DNA from: SIG607 sp045655165
GTDB lineage: Bacteria > Bacillota > Clostridia > Oscillospirales > Acutalibacteraceae
DNA length: 16,034 nt
NCBI GenBank assembly: GCA_045655165.1
Contig: JAZOOT010000050.1
Coordinates: forward strand, 1 to 16,034
Reading direction: 5' to 3'
Part shown: positions 1 to 10,000 of the stretch, piece by piece
Layout of the letters: the number at the start of each line of letters is the position of its first letter
Position numbering within the stretch: the first letter of the stretch is position 1
Translations under genes and position numbers: made by a program
Notes under the pieces: model-generated
What the model saw: only the letters and a program-made list of their open reading frames with translations
Told to the model about the DNA's origin: nothing
Databases searched by the model: none

Positions 1-2
1 AA

Positions 3-944
3 TTTAACGCATATTCGTTAGTTCTTACTATTCCTGAAGATTATCCTGCAGAAGCTTATAACTTCCTTGGTATTTGCTTCGATATGACTGGTGCTACAGG
101 TGACACATATGCGGTTAGAAACATTAAAATTGAAGAATATGAAGTTCCAAATACCACAGGTGAATATTCTGAACAAATTGGCGGCGTTGTTTACGAAGCC
201 GATGAAGTTGAAGACCGCGAAACATACGCAGTAACATTCAACTACAAAGGCGCAGCTGCTAACTTTGGCTTCTTTACCGCTGATAAAGAAGAACCGGGCG
301 TTTACGCAACTTCAACTATTGGTTATGTTGACGGTAACAACACCGTTCTTGCAGTAGACGGCGACGGCACATACACCGCATACGTAACAATTGATAAAGC
401 AGTTGTTGGTGAAGCTGTTCAAGGCGATACACTTTATATGTATGCTAAGGGCGCAACCGAATCTGCAGGTGAAGTTACCGATGTAACTGTTACAAAACTT
501 GAAGGTGCAATTACCAACAATGGTGCTTCTGCACTTGGCGGCGAAGTTACCGAACAAGCAATTCGTTACTACTTTGCTTACAATACTGTTGATGGCAGCC
601 AAATTGTTTTGGGTGGTAAAGAGCTTCAAGTAGTAGAACGTGGTTTCTTGTTGGCAAACGGTGCAAATCAGACCGACTCCGGTGTTCACCTTGGTTCAGG
701 TCTTGTTAAGAAATCTGTTTCCGGCGCAGCACTTTCTAATTGCTGGAAAGCTGATGCAAACGGCGACGGCACATACAACATTAAGTTCTCTTCTTACGTT
801 CGCGGATTCGATGTTGATGATCCAAGATTGCTGTTTGTTAAAGGTTACGTAACATTTACTGACGGAACCAATACGTTCACAATTTATGCTAATGCAACAA
901 ACGCTTCTGTTGAAGAAATTTTAACAAAATATCCTACACACTAA
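3..944 (+). CDS. C-terminal part of a large secreted/surface multimodular protein (5' end outside window)
   Basis: The reading frame is open from the first full codon (position 3) to TAA at 942-944. The ATG at 84 has no ribosome site and lies inside a module, so this is the 3' end of a longer gene. Two modules are visible. The first (about 220-510) is beta-rich, with a pattern like TYAVTFNY followed by FFTADK. This pattern recurs three times in the GH16 protein at 1095-6413. The second (about 530-935), beginning EQAIRYYFAY and continuing with VVERG, NCWK, FSSYVRGF and GYVTF, matches residues about 1200-1345 of that protein. No LPXTG motif, membrane helix, SLH or dockerin module is present at the C-terminus, so attachment, if any, must be upstream. 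The role is unknown. By family resemblance it is extracellular and probably involved in carbohydrate binding or degradation. A catalytic domain may lie upstream of the window. Confidence 0.85.
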   Translation, partial: FNAYSLVLTIPEDYPAEAYNFLGICFDMTGATGDTYAVRNIKIEEYEVPNTTGEYSEQIGGVVYEADEVEDRETYAVTFNYKGAAANFGFFTADKEEPGVYATSTIGYVDGNNTVLAVDGDGTYTAYVTIDKAVVGEAVQGDTLYMYAKGATESAGEVTDVTVTKLEGAITNNGASALGGEVTEQAIRYYFAYNTVDGSQIVLGGKELQVVERGFLLANGANQTDSGVHLGSGLVKKSVSGAALSNCWKADANGDGTYNIKFSSYVRGFDVDDPRLLFVKGYVTFTDGTNTFTIYANATNASVEEILTKYPTH

Positions 945-980
945 ATGTTAGTTGCTTAAGCTAAACACAATTTAAACTTA

Positions 981-1013
981 CCCGCACTCCTTTTGGGGTG
1001 CGGGTATTTTTTT
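981..1013 (+). terminator. Intrinsic terminator after the partial surface-protein gene
   Basis: A 10-bp stem, CCCGCACTCC (981-990) with GGGGTGCGGG (995-1004), contains one G-T wobble and a TTTT loop, and is followed by a T-rich run. It separates the first gene from the independently promoted GH16 gene. Confidence 0.93.
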
Positions 1014-1024
1014 ATATATTTTAC

Positions 1025-1071
1025 TTGATTTATTTGGTGTTTTCTTGTATACTTATAGTGTATAAATATAC
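1025..1071 (+). promoter_or_regulatory. Sigma-A promoter of the GH16 gene with an inverted repeat at the start site
   Basis: TTGATT (1025-1030), a 17-base spacer and TATACT (1048-1053) predict a start near 1060. An inverted repeat GTATA-AA-TATAC (1060-1071) sits right at the predicted start and could be an operator. A further TATAC at 1048-1052 is part of the -10. The ribosome site (AAGGA, 1075-1079) is 15 bases from the ATG at 1095, which is longer than usual, but no better start codon lies between them. Confidence 0.75.
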
Positions 1072-1094
1072 TTGAAGGACGGATACGGTTTATT

Positions 1095-4000
1095 ATGAAA
1101 AAACAAATTCGCAAACAACTTAAAAAAGTATTAAGCGTGGTTATGGCGGTAACACTTTTGGTGTTATCGGTTTCGGTTGGCTTTACTGTTTCGGTAGCAG
1201 CCGACGAAACAACAACTGCCCCGCACGAACTTATTACCGACCATCGCTATGAATTTTTAGATAGCGAGGGTATGATTATTGAATCCCACACCCAAGGACT
1301 TTATATTGACGGTTTAAATTGGTGGTATTATAAAGGTGGCGCTTTGCGCTCACCCGAAAGCGTATACGAAGAGTATCTTGACGATTTATATCGCGACCGT
1401 GTTTGTGGTTGGTGTTTGTTTGAAACTGTAGATGACCCCGATGAAGCAGGCGATAAAATTCTTGTTGGTAAAGGCAAGGATGCCGTTAACACTCAGGGCT
1501 CGGTTTACCGTTTAAACCATGGTGGCAAATTTGCTTTTGTTAAACCCAGCACAAGTTATGTTGTTAATATACGTTACCGTGTTGTTGCAAACCACACCAC
1601 CATTGAAGGCAGAGATTATTATCATTCTGTTTTAAAACTTGGTTATGGTTCGGGCATTGAAGTTCCTGATGTTACATACAAAGGCCAAGGCGAAAACACT
1701 TTATTAACCCCCGTTGCAACTCTTGCTTACACCAGCAACGATGTTACAACCTTTACTTCAACCGATGAATACGGCAACAGCCAAGAAAAAGATTTTGGCA
1801 ATTGGTATGAAGAAACATACAATTTTACCACTCCTGCTGAATTCCCTGCCGACCCGCTTACAGGCGAACGCAGTCAGCACTTAGCATTGTTTGCTTCTTA
1901 CCCTCCTGGTTTTGAATACCATATTGACTTTATTGATATTCACGAAACTATTTCAGAACACCGTTTTGAATTTAAAGATACCGAAAACGTTGTTGCAAAC
2001 CGAACACAGGGTTTGTTTATTGACGGTACGGATAACTGGAACTATGCGGGCGGCAACGGAACAACAAGTTATGAAACCCACCCCGAAGGTTATTATTTTG
2101 ACCGCGTTGCAGGGTATTGTACTTTTGCTACTGAATCCGATACCGAAGAAGAGGGCGACAATTTACTTGTTGCGCGAAGTGTTCACCCTTCAATGAACCT
2201 GGGTTCTGTTTACCGTTTAAACTATGACGGCAGGTTTGCCCTTTTAAGACCAAATACGGGTTACACAGTTACTATTCGTTACCGCTTTGTTAATAACCAT
2301 ACAACCCAAACAGGTCAACAAACCATTTTACAACTTGGTTATGGTTCTACCGTTGACAAAACAAGAAACGATGAAGTTTACCGTAACCAAGGCCCCGATA
2401 CCATGAGCACAGTGGTTGCAACAATGATTAAAGGCACCGATTCAAGCACTTCAAGTTTTACTTCTATTAACGAAAATGGTGTTACATCACAAAAAAATTA
2501 CGGACAATGGTATGAAGAAACCTACCATTTTGCAACACTCGAAAAATTCCCTGTTGATGAATTTTACGGCCGCCGCAGTCAGCACCTTGTTTTGTATTCA
2601 ATAATGGGTGTTGGCGCAGTTTACGAAATTGACTATATTGGCATTAAAGAAAGTTCAATTGTTAAGGCCGATTTAAGAGGCGGTAATGGCACAAACGCCA
2701 TTAGCGGCAAGGCAGGAGACCTAATTAACATTCCTACCCCCACGCGTGACGGTTACGATTTTGTGGATTGGTACACAGATATCGACTATACAACAAAATT
2801 CAGCCAAACACATTTTAACAGTGATAACGAAATTATAAACGTTTATGCAAAATGGAAACCTTCTTATGCAACAAGAAAGGTTGACTTTTTTGAATACCCG
2901 CTTGACCAATTTGGCGAAGAAGTTATGAAAGGCGGCGCAGGCGGTTATTTCTACCTTGGCCAAAACGGAAAGGCGCTAGGGTACCGCAACAATGATGGTT
3001 ACATTGATGCTTCAAACCCTGTATACATTCCGCTTTGCACCGATGTAACCGCTACCGATGACGGACGCATTCGCCTTAAATCCAACACCGACTATATAAT
3101 TAGTTTTAATTACACAATGGCTACCTACAACGGCAAAAGCGCAAAGGCAAACGTTTCGTTCTTTACTGCTTCGCCTGATAATGCCGATGACGGAAAATTT
3201 ACTGTGCCGAAATCTAACACCACCCTTGCTTACGCTTGGGATTACACCGACCAATACATTCACGTAACAACCGGTGAAATTGAAGAAGGCAAAGATGCAC
3301 TTTACTTTAATATTTCGGCTAAGGATACTATTCTTTACAACATTTACTTTGGCTACTTTAAAATTTTTGAAGTTGACAGCAACACAGGTTTCTACTTTGC
3401 AAAAGACACCTTAAACGACAAAACCTACCAAATTGTTGGCGAGGTTGGAGAAACACTTAACCTGCCCGACCTTGGCGAAACAATTTTCTATCAGCAAGGC
3501 GGTTGGTTTAACGATGAAAAATTCACCACCCGCACGGGTAACATCATTGAACAGGGTGTTCACACTGTTTATATGCGTTGGGAACACGTTCCGCTTGATT
3601 TTGAAAATTACTTCCACAACGATAAAATGTACCAAGTTCACACCTTTGGCGAAGACTTTGCTATTAACGCCGGCGGTGAGGGTCATGGCAACGTTTTAGA
3701 ATATAATTTTGAATACGTGCCTAATTATCTTAAGTCCACAAGCAATGCAGTGTCACTTGCGGTTGTGAATAACGGTGTTACTTACGAAATAACCTATGAT
3801 TATAAGGTAGAAGAAGCAAACGGCGATATTGACGTTGAGTTCTTTACCGCTCACCGCAACGCGCGTTGGACCTTCTTAAACAAATACAACACCTCGGTTA
3901 ATACCATTCGCAAGAGCGAAGCAGGAAAGGGTTGGAAAACCGCTACGGTTTATCTTACTGCTGATTTAGCTTGTCACGGCGGAGAAACTTACGATAACGT

Positions 4001-6413
4001 GGGCGACGGATTATTTATTGGCGTTAACCCCCAAGTTTTAGAAACCGCTAATGTTTTGTTTGATAACATTACCATTACTCCGCTTGAAGCAAACGAAGGC
4101 GTTGTTGTGTTCCTTGACAAAAACAGCAATAGTTTTAAAACCGTGAAAGGTGCGGTTGGTAATAGCGTTAGCAAGAATGACGTGGGCGCGGTTCCTTGCG
4201 ATTATATGTCGCAGTTTACCGGTTGGTACAGCGATGCCAAAAAGGAAACCGCATTTGAAAGCACACAAATTACTGCCGGTGTAACTGTTGTTTATTCTGA
4301 CTTTACCGAGGGTATTGCCAACTTTGACGGTAACCTTTATGCTGATAACAATATTGTTGACGGTAAATTTGCTCCAAGCACAACAGCCACAACCCAAATT
4401 GGCGAACTAAAAGACAACACAACCTATTTAATTACCTATGATTATACCGCAGGAGAAAATGCTTTTATTTCGTTCTTTACTGCCGATGCTAACGACAAAA
4501 CTGTAAATGCAAGCGATGCTGAAGAATTTAAGTTTGCGCTTAATGGCAAAGCGTTGTTTAGCACAGGTTTTGCTTGCACAAATGAAGTTTACGGCAACAA
4601 CTTATACGTTACCTTAAGCGGCGGCTCAACGCTTGACAACCTTACAATTACCGAGGCCCCTGTTCTTTCGGCGCAGGGAAATGCGGTGCTTGTTGACCAA
4701 GAAGCCGAAAAGGCAAACCACCAGGCAATTCGTTATTTCTTTGGTTATGAATCGGAAAACAGCGTCGACGTTGTAATTGGCGGCGAAACCTACACCGTTA
4801 CCGAACGCGGTGTTGCAATTAAAAACGCAAACAATGTGGTAGAAGGCGAAACCGTTTATCCCGCAAGTGTTAAAAAGGCGCAAGACGGCGAATTTGGTTA
4901 CACCTATAAGGGCAAAACTTACGGATTTAAAAACTGCTGGGAATACAAAGACGGCGAAGTTGTATTTAGCAACTATGTAAAGGGCTTTGGTTTAACCGAT
5001 GGCAGACTTACTTCGGCAAGGGGTTACCTTGTATTGAGCGATGCTGCGGGTAACGAATTTACCGTATATTCTGCACCCGAATTAACTTCGGTTAAAGATA
5101 CAAAAGCAGTTCTTGCCGAATACACAAATACCGACAAGCACATAATAAACGGCACAAACTGGAACCGTTATTCAATTGTTCACCCCAGAATTATGTCTTA
5201 TATTTACGGTGAAAAAATTGAAGAACTTGTTGCGTTTGCAAAAGAACGTTCGGTTTCACTTCCCAGCTTAACCGATTTAAGCGCCGAAAAACAGCAGGAA
5301 ATTGTTATTGGCGACACCACACGCGCAGTTAGTGCGCAGGTAACGGTTACCGAAGAAAATGCATATATTATTAAGGTTATTGACGGCAAGGTTGTTATTA
5401 AGGGCGGAAGTGATATTGCCACAAGACAGGCACTTACCGACTTTATGGCGTTTATTGAACGCAAGGAAGAACTTGGCTGCGGCATGGACCTTAATAACGG
5501 TTTTGTTATGACAGGTGAGTACAATGCGGTAGACAGCGATTACGCTTTAACCTTTGGCGATGAATTTAACGGCGATTTTAACAGTTATTGGTACGGCAAT
5601 GCAGGCGATTCAGGCAGTTATCAAGCATCTGCTATTGAAGGCCGTTATGTAACAAGCCGCGGTATTGGCGGCAGTGAGGTTAAACTTAAAAAGAGCCGCG
5701 AAACCAAAGAACTTGTACGCCTTGAAGACGGTTCGGCAGTGCTTGGTACCGCTTATATAGAACCCACCACTCAAAAAGATATTGACAAAAAAGCTTCTTT
5801 TGCCGAATCTCAGCTTTCTACTATTGGCAAAATGCTTTATCAGTACGGTATGCTTGAATTCAAGGTTAAACTTGCAGGCCAACCCACAACAAACTCGCTT
5901 TGGGTAAACGGTGAAGTTGGCGATAATTCAGGCCCCTATAAACGCGGTTGCTTTACTGAATACGATATGCTTGAAAACTTTGGTAACAGAAACTCTTACG
6001 GTTCTAACCTTCACTACTGGTGGCAAGCAAACCGCGAGGGCGAAGAAACCCATATTGACCTTGTAACCCAAAAACTTATGACCAAGCACCGCCTTGACTA
6101 CTATCCTATAGAGGGTGAAAACTATATGACCGATGATTATCATATATTCACTCTTGTTTGGACAGACGAAGGTGTTAAGTTTGCGTTCGACGGTGTAAGT
6201 TACTGTACCTACACCTCGCCTGACTGGTACAAAGAAGCAATGCCTAACTACATTATTATTTCTTCCGGTATAGGCGATGCAAGTTACGGTCCTAAATACG
6301 ACGTTGAAAACGACCCCGAATATCAAGAATCGCTTATTGATTATGTTCGTCTTTACCAAATTAAAGATATGGGCGCGTTTATTTACGACGTTGAAAACAA
6401 CAGAAAATACTAA
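1095..6413 (+). CDS. Secreted multimodular glycoside hydrolase with C-terminal GH16-like catalytic domain
   Basis: 1772 residues. The N-terminus is very basic and hydrophobic (MKKQIRKQLKK, then a helix to about residue 36, VSVAA) and reads as a signal peptide. Order seen: two tandem about 239-residue beta-sandwich-like modules (45-283, 284-522; CBM4/9-like by pattern only); InlB/Flg_new-type repeats at about 524-591 (ending VYAKWK), 765-833 and 1003-1073; three modules with an FFTA signature (FF at 689, 916, 1127); a module at about 1200-1345 shared with the gene ending at 944; an alpha/beta segment at about 1400-1462 (IVIGDTTR) like the non-catalytic domain 2 of hexosaminidases; then a GH16-like domain at about 1480-1765. 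The GH16 ExDxxE motif is E1622-Y-D1624-M-L-E1627, so nucleophile, assisting Asp and acid/base are present. GH16 enzymes cut beta-1,3/1,4-glucans or galactans; the substrate cannot be read here. No LPXTG, SLH or dockerin is seen, so cell attachment is unexplained. It is monocistronic, between its own promoter and terminator. Confidence 0.88.
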   Translation: MKKQIRKQLKKVLSVVMAVTLLVLSVSVGFTVSVAADETTTAPHELITDHRYEFLDSEGMIIESHTQGLYIDGLNWWYYKGGALRSPESVYEEYLDDLYRDRVCGWCLFETVDDPDEAGDKILVGKGKDAVNTQGSVYRLNHGGKFAFVKPSTSYVVNIRYRVVANHTTIEGRDYYHSVLKLGYGSGIEVPDVTYKGQGENTLLTPVATLAYTSNDVTTFTSTDEYGNSQEKDFGNWYEETYNFTTPAEFPADPLTGERSQHLALFASYPPGFEYHIDFIDIHETISEHRFEFKDTENVVANRTQGLFIDGTDNWNYAGGNGTTSYETHPEGYYFDRVAGYCTFATESDTEEEGDNLLVARSVHPSMNLGSVYRLNYDGRFALLRPNTGYTVTIRYRFVNNHTTQTGQQTILQLGYGSTVDKTRNDEVYRNQGPDTMSTVVATMIKGTDSSTSSFTSINENGVTSQKNYGQWYEETYHFATLEKFPVDEFYGRRSQHLVLYSIMGVGAVYEIDYIGIKESSIVKADLRGGNGTNAISGKAGDLINIPTPTRDGYDFVDWYTDIDYTTKFSQTHFNSDNEIINVYAKWKPSYATRKVDFFEYPLDQFGEEVMKGGAGGYFYLGQNGKALGYRNNDGYIDASNPVYIPLCTDVTATDDGRIRLKSNTDYIISFNYTMATYNGKSAKANVSFFTASPDNADDGKFTVPKSNTTLAYAWDYTDQYIHVTTGEIEEGKDALYFNISAKDTILYNIYFGYFKIFEVDSNTGFYFAKDTLNDKTYQIVGEVGETLNLPDLGETIFYQQGGWFNDEKFTTRTGNIIEQGVHTVYMRWEHVPLDFENYFHNDKMYQVHTFGEDFAINAGGEGHGNVLEYNFEYVPNYLKSTSNAVSLAVVNNGVTYEITYDYKVEEANGDIDVEFFTAHRNARWTFLNKYNTSVNTIRKSEAGKGWKTATVYLTADLACHGGETYDNVGDGLFIGVNPQVLETANVLFDNITITPLEANEGVVVFLDKNSNSFKTVKGAVGNSVSKNDVGAVPCDYMSQFTGWYSDAKKETAFESTQITAGVTVVYSDFTEGIANFDGNLYADNNIVDGKFAPSTTATTQIGELKDNTTYLITYDYTAGENAFISFFTADANDKTVNASDAEEFKFALNGKALFSTGFACTNEVYGNNLYVTLSGGSTLDNLTITEAPVLSAQGNAVLVDQEAEKANHQAIRYFFGYESENSVDVVIGGETYTVTERGVAIKNANNVVEGETVYPASVKKAQDGEFGYTYKGKTYGFKNCWEYKDGEVVFSNYVKGFGLTDGRLTSARGYLVLSDAAGNEFTVYSAPELTSVKDTKAVLAEYTNTDKHIINGTNWNRYSIVHPRIMSYIYGEKIEELVAFAKERSVSLPSLTDLSAEKQQEIVIGDTTRAVSAQVTVTEENAYIIKVIDGKVVIKGGSDIATRQALTDFMAFIERKEELGCGMDLNNGFVMTGEYNAVDSDYALTFGDEFNGDFNSYWYGNAGDSGSYQASAIEGRYVTSRGIGGSEVKLKKSRETKELVRLEDGSAVLGTAYIEPTTQKDIDKKASFAESQLSTIGKMLYQYGMLEFKVKLAGQPTTNSLWVNGEVGDNSGPYKRGCFTEYDMLENFGNRNSYGSNLHYWWQANREGEETHIDLVTQKLMTKHRLDYYPIEGENYMTDDYHIFTLVWTDEGVKFAFDGVSYCTYTSPDWYKEAMPNYIIISSGIGDASYGPKYDVENDPEYQESLIDYVRLYQIKDMGAFIYDVENNRKY
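1227..2660 (+). repeat. Tandem duplication of a ~239-residue module inside the GH16 protein
   Basis: Codons 45-283 and 284-522 encode the same module twice in direct succession. Paired landmarks are DHRYEF/EHRFEF, TQGLYIDG/TQGLFIDG, DRVCGWC/DRVAGYC, GSVYRLN (both), GNWYEETYNF/GQWYEETYHF and RSQHLALF/RSQHLVLY. Spacing between H50 and H289 is 239 residues. The copies have diverged in DNA, so the duplication is old. Confidence 0.85.
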
Positions 6414-6420
6414 TTAGCAA

Positions 6421-6450
6421 AAAGAGCCACCGAACAGGTGGCTTTTTATT
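6421..6450 (+). terminator. Intrinsic terminator between the GH16 gene and pth
   Basis: GCCACC (6426-6431) pairs with GGTGGC (6437-6442) around a GAACA loop, extended by A/T pairs and followed by TTTTTATT. The end of the T-run touches the ribosome site of pth (GGAG at 6451-6454), leaving no room for a separate pth promoter. Confidence 0.9.
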
Positions 6451-6462
6451 GGAGAAGATATT

Positions 6463-7056
6463 ATGTTTTTAAAAAAACAAAAAAGTGATAATATTTTTCT
6501 TGTTTGCGGGCTTGGAAACCCCGAACCGAAGTACGACGGCACAAGGCACAATGCCGGTTTTGAAGCAATTGACTGTTTGGCAGAAAAATTTGGTGTAAAA
6601 TTTAATAAAAACAAGTTTTCTGCACTTTACGGTGAAACAGTAATTGGCAATAACCGTGTAATTTTGGCAAAACCCCAAACTTATATGAACAGTTCGGGAA
6701 TTTCGGTTGGCGGTATTGCTAAGTTTTATAAAATTGCACACACCAACTGCATAATTCTTTGCGACGATACTTCGCTTCCTGTTGGTAAAATTCGTGTTCG
6801 CGCAAAGGGTAGTGCAGGCGGACACAACGGTTTAAAAAGCATTATTGCCCACCTTGGCGGCGACGATTTTGTTAGAATTAAAATAGGCGTTGGCGAAAAA
6901 CCCCACAGTGATTACGATATGGTTGACTGGGTTTTGGGTAAAATGGAAAAAGAACTTTTGCCGCTTTACAGCGAAGCAAAACAAAAAACTGCCCTTGCGG
7001 CAGAAGAAATTATAAAAACCGATATTGAAAAGGCGATGAACAAGTTTAACGGTTAA
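6463..7056 (+). CDS. pth: Peptidyl-tRNA hydrolase
   Basis: Cytosolic enzyme that cleaves the ester bond of peptidyl-tRNAs dropped from ribosomes and so recycles tRNA. It has 197 residues, close to the usual 185-200. Family motifs are intact: CGLGNPEPKY and TRHNAGF near the N-terminus, TYMNSSG, CDDTSLPVGKIR and GSAGGHNGLKSI. By alignment to the E. coli enzyme from memory, N19, H29 (catalytic base), N76, D101 and N122 match its N10, H20, N68, D93 and N114. The ATG at 6463 is supported by GGAG 8 bases upstream; the first about 10 residues are a short extension before the conserved core. It directly precedes mfd with no intergenic base, the usual pth-mfd pairing of Firmicutes. No promoter fits between the preceding terminator and the start, so transcription must come from read-through or from inside the GH16 gene. 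Confidence 0.97.
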   Translation: MFLKKQKSDNIFLVCGLGNPEPKYDGTRHNAGFEAIDCLAEKFGVKFNKNKFSALYGETVIGNNRVILAKPQTYMNSSGISVGGIAKFYKIAHTNCIILCDDTSLPVGKIRVRAKGSAGGHNGLKSIIAHLGGDDFVRIKIGVGEKPHSDYDMVDWVLGKMEKELLPLYSEAKQKTALAAEEIIKTDIEKAMNKFNG

Positions 7057-10000
7057 ATGGAAAACAATTTACAGTTTTTAAACTATTGCTTAGACGGTGA
7101 AGAAGCGTTTGTTAATACAAGCCAAGCGGTTTTAACAGGGCAGTTGCCCGCCGTGGTTACGGGAATAACCGATGTACACAAGGCATTGTTTTGTTCTGCC
7201 CTTTACCAAAAAACCAAAAAACAACTTTTGGTTGTTTGCGAAAACGAAGCGCAGGCGCACAGTTTGTGCGATGACATTAACGCTTTGGGAAGCCGTGCGC
7301 TTTTATACTGTTACAAGGATTTTAACTTAATAAAATCGGTAACGGCGTCTAAAGAATATGAACACCAAAGAATAGACACCCTGTCTGCCATTGCAGACGG
7401 GGCAATACCCGTTGTGGTAACCTCGCCCGATGGGTTAATGCAACGCACCTTGCCAAAAGAGGTTTTAAGAAAAAGAGAAATAAAGTTGGCGGTTGGGCAA
7501 GAGGTTGAAATTCCTGACTTTTGTTACACCCTTTGCGAAGCGGGTTACACCCTTTGCGAAACGGTTGAGGGCGAAGGGCAGTTTGCAAAGCGTGGCGGAA
7601 TTGTTGACGTGTTTGCGGTAAACGGCAAAGAACCCTTTAGAATTGAATTTTTTGGAAACGAAATTGACAGTATTTCTTGCTTTGAGGTGGAAACCCAAAG
7701 GCGCACCGACACGCAAAACGAAATTGTAATTTCACCCGCAAGTGAATCGCTTTGCGAAAATGAGCGTCTTGCCGAAATTTTGGAAAACCACATAAAAGAA
7801 AACCCCGACCTTAGCGAAAAACGAATAAAAATTATTAAAGAAGATATAACTGCGCTAAAAAACGGCGGTTTTGTGCCAACAGACAGATATTTGCCTTTAA
7901 TTTACAGTGATTTTACAACCTTGTTTGATTATTTGCAGGATGCCGTTTGCGTTGTGTGTGAAAGCGCGCAGGTAACCGAAAAAGCAACCAATATTGAAAC
8001 ACTTCAAAACGAAGACAGTATTTCGCTTTTAGAAGAGGGATATATTGGTAAAAACTGTGATAAGTTTACACTTACTAAAAATGAATTTTGCGAAAAAGTG
8101 TTTGGCGGTGTTGTTTTAGATAACTTTATGCGCGCCAAATACCAAAACGCGCCAAAATATGTTGGCAATATGGAAGCCAAAAGAATTTCCGCCTTTTCGG
8201 GCGAAATAAACGGGCTTGTTGAAGATATATCGTTTGGTGTAAAAACCAAAAAAACCGCAGTATTGGCGGGTGAAGAACGGGCGGCAAAAGCACTGTGCGA
8301 AGCACTTTGCGAAAAAGGTTTACCCGCTGTGTATATGCAAAAACCAGAGCTTAAAAAGGGAGTTGTTACCGTTTGCACCGGCTTTTTAACAAGCGGTTTT
8401 GAACTGCCTGTTAGTAATATTACCGTGGTTACCTGCAAAAAGTTTAGGGGCAACACTAAAAAGTTGGCAAAACGAAACAAAAACAGTGCGCCCATTGGTT
8501 CGCTTAACGAAATTAAAGAGGGCGACAGGGTTGTGCACACTGCCCACGGAATTGGCGTGTTTGCGGGTGTGCAAACTATTCAAAACGGTACGGTTAAAAA
8601 AGATTATATTAAAATTAGGTATTCGGGGCAGGATGTTTTGTATGTGCCGGTTACAGGGCTTGATTTGGTTTCAAGGTATATTGGTGCCGATAGTGACACC
8701 GTTAAACTTAACAAACTTGGCAGCGACCAGTGGCAAAAAACCAAAACCCGTGTGCGCAAAGCGGTAAAAGATATGGCAAAAGAAATGACCGAACTTTACG
8801 CAAAGCGTATGGCAATAAAGGGCTATGCTTTTTCACCCGATACCGATTTCCAAAACGATTTTGAAAGGCGGTTTCCTTACGAAGAAACCCCCGACCAGTT
8901 GCGTTCGGTTGAACAAATTAAGGCCGATATGGAAAAAGACACCCCAATGGACCGTCTTTTGTGCGGCGATGTTGGTTTTGGCAAAACCGAAGTTGCTTTA
9001 CGCGCGGCTTTTAAGTGCGTGTGCGATTCTAAGCAGTGCGCAATTTTGGTGCCAACAACACTTCTTGCAATGCAACACTTTAAAACTGCGCTTGCGCGTG
9101 TGGGCAATATGCCAATTGAAATTAGGTTGCTGTCTAGGTTTGTTTCGCCCAAGCAAATTAAAAACACCATTAAGGAACTGCGCGACGGCAGAGCCGATAT
9201 TGTTATTGGTACTCACCGTTTAATTTCAGAAGATGTTGCATTTAAAGATTTGGGGCTTGTTATAATTGATGAAGAACAGCGTTTTGGCGTTGCCCAAAAA
9301 GAAAAACTTAAAAAACTTTACCCCGCGGTAGATATTTTAACACTTTCGGCAACACCAATTCCGCGAACACTTAATATGGCACTTTCGGGCATGCGTGATA
9401 TGTCGGTTATAGAAGAAGCACCGGGCGAACGCCACCCTGTGCAAACATTTGTGTTAGAACAAAACAATTCTATTTTGTATGATGCCATACGAAAAGAACT
9501 TCGCCGCGGCGGTCAGGTATATTATTTGCACAACCGTGTTGAAACAATTTACAAGGTGGCTTCGCGTTTGCAAACGGCAATACCCGAAGCGCGTTTTGCG
9601 GTGGCACACGGCAAAATGGGCGAAGATGAACTATCAAACGTGTGGAGGCAGTTATTAGAGCACGAAATTGATGTTTTGGTTTGTACCACGATTATTGAAA
9701 CGGGTGTAGACGTGCCAAACTGCAACACTTTAATTATTGAAGACGCCGACCGTTTTGGGCTTTCGCAACTTCACCAGTTGCGCGGCAGGGTTGGACGTTC
9801 ACCCCGCAGAGCCAGCGCGTATTTTTGCTTTAGGCCAAGCAAGGCGCTTAACGAAGACGCAGTAAAACGGCTTCAGGCAATACGGCAGTTTACCGCCTTT
9901 GGCGCGGGCTTTAACATTGCGCTAAGGGATTTAGAAATTCGCGGTGCGGGCAGTGTGCTTGGCGGCGCCCAACACGGCAATATGGAAGCGGTTGGGTATG

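Noticed and set aside
84..944. Complete gene starting at ATG 84
   Set aside because: The frame is open upstream to the window edge, no ribosome site precedes 84, and the codon sits within a conserved module-like stretch.
5928..6359. Long minus-strand open frame opposite the GH16 catalytic region
   Set aside because: It mirrors a coding frame with strong family motifs on the + strand, has no ribosome site and no recognisable protein features. Other minus-strand frames (for example 312-689, 4038-4397, 8004-8540) fail for the same reasons.
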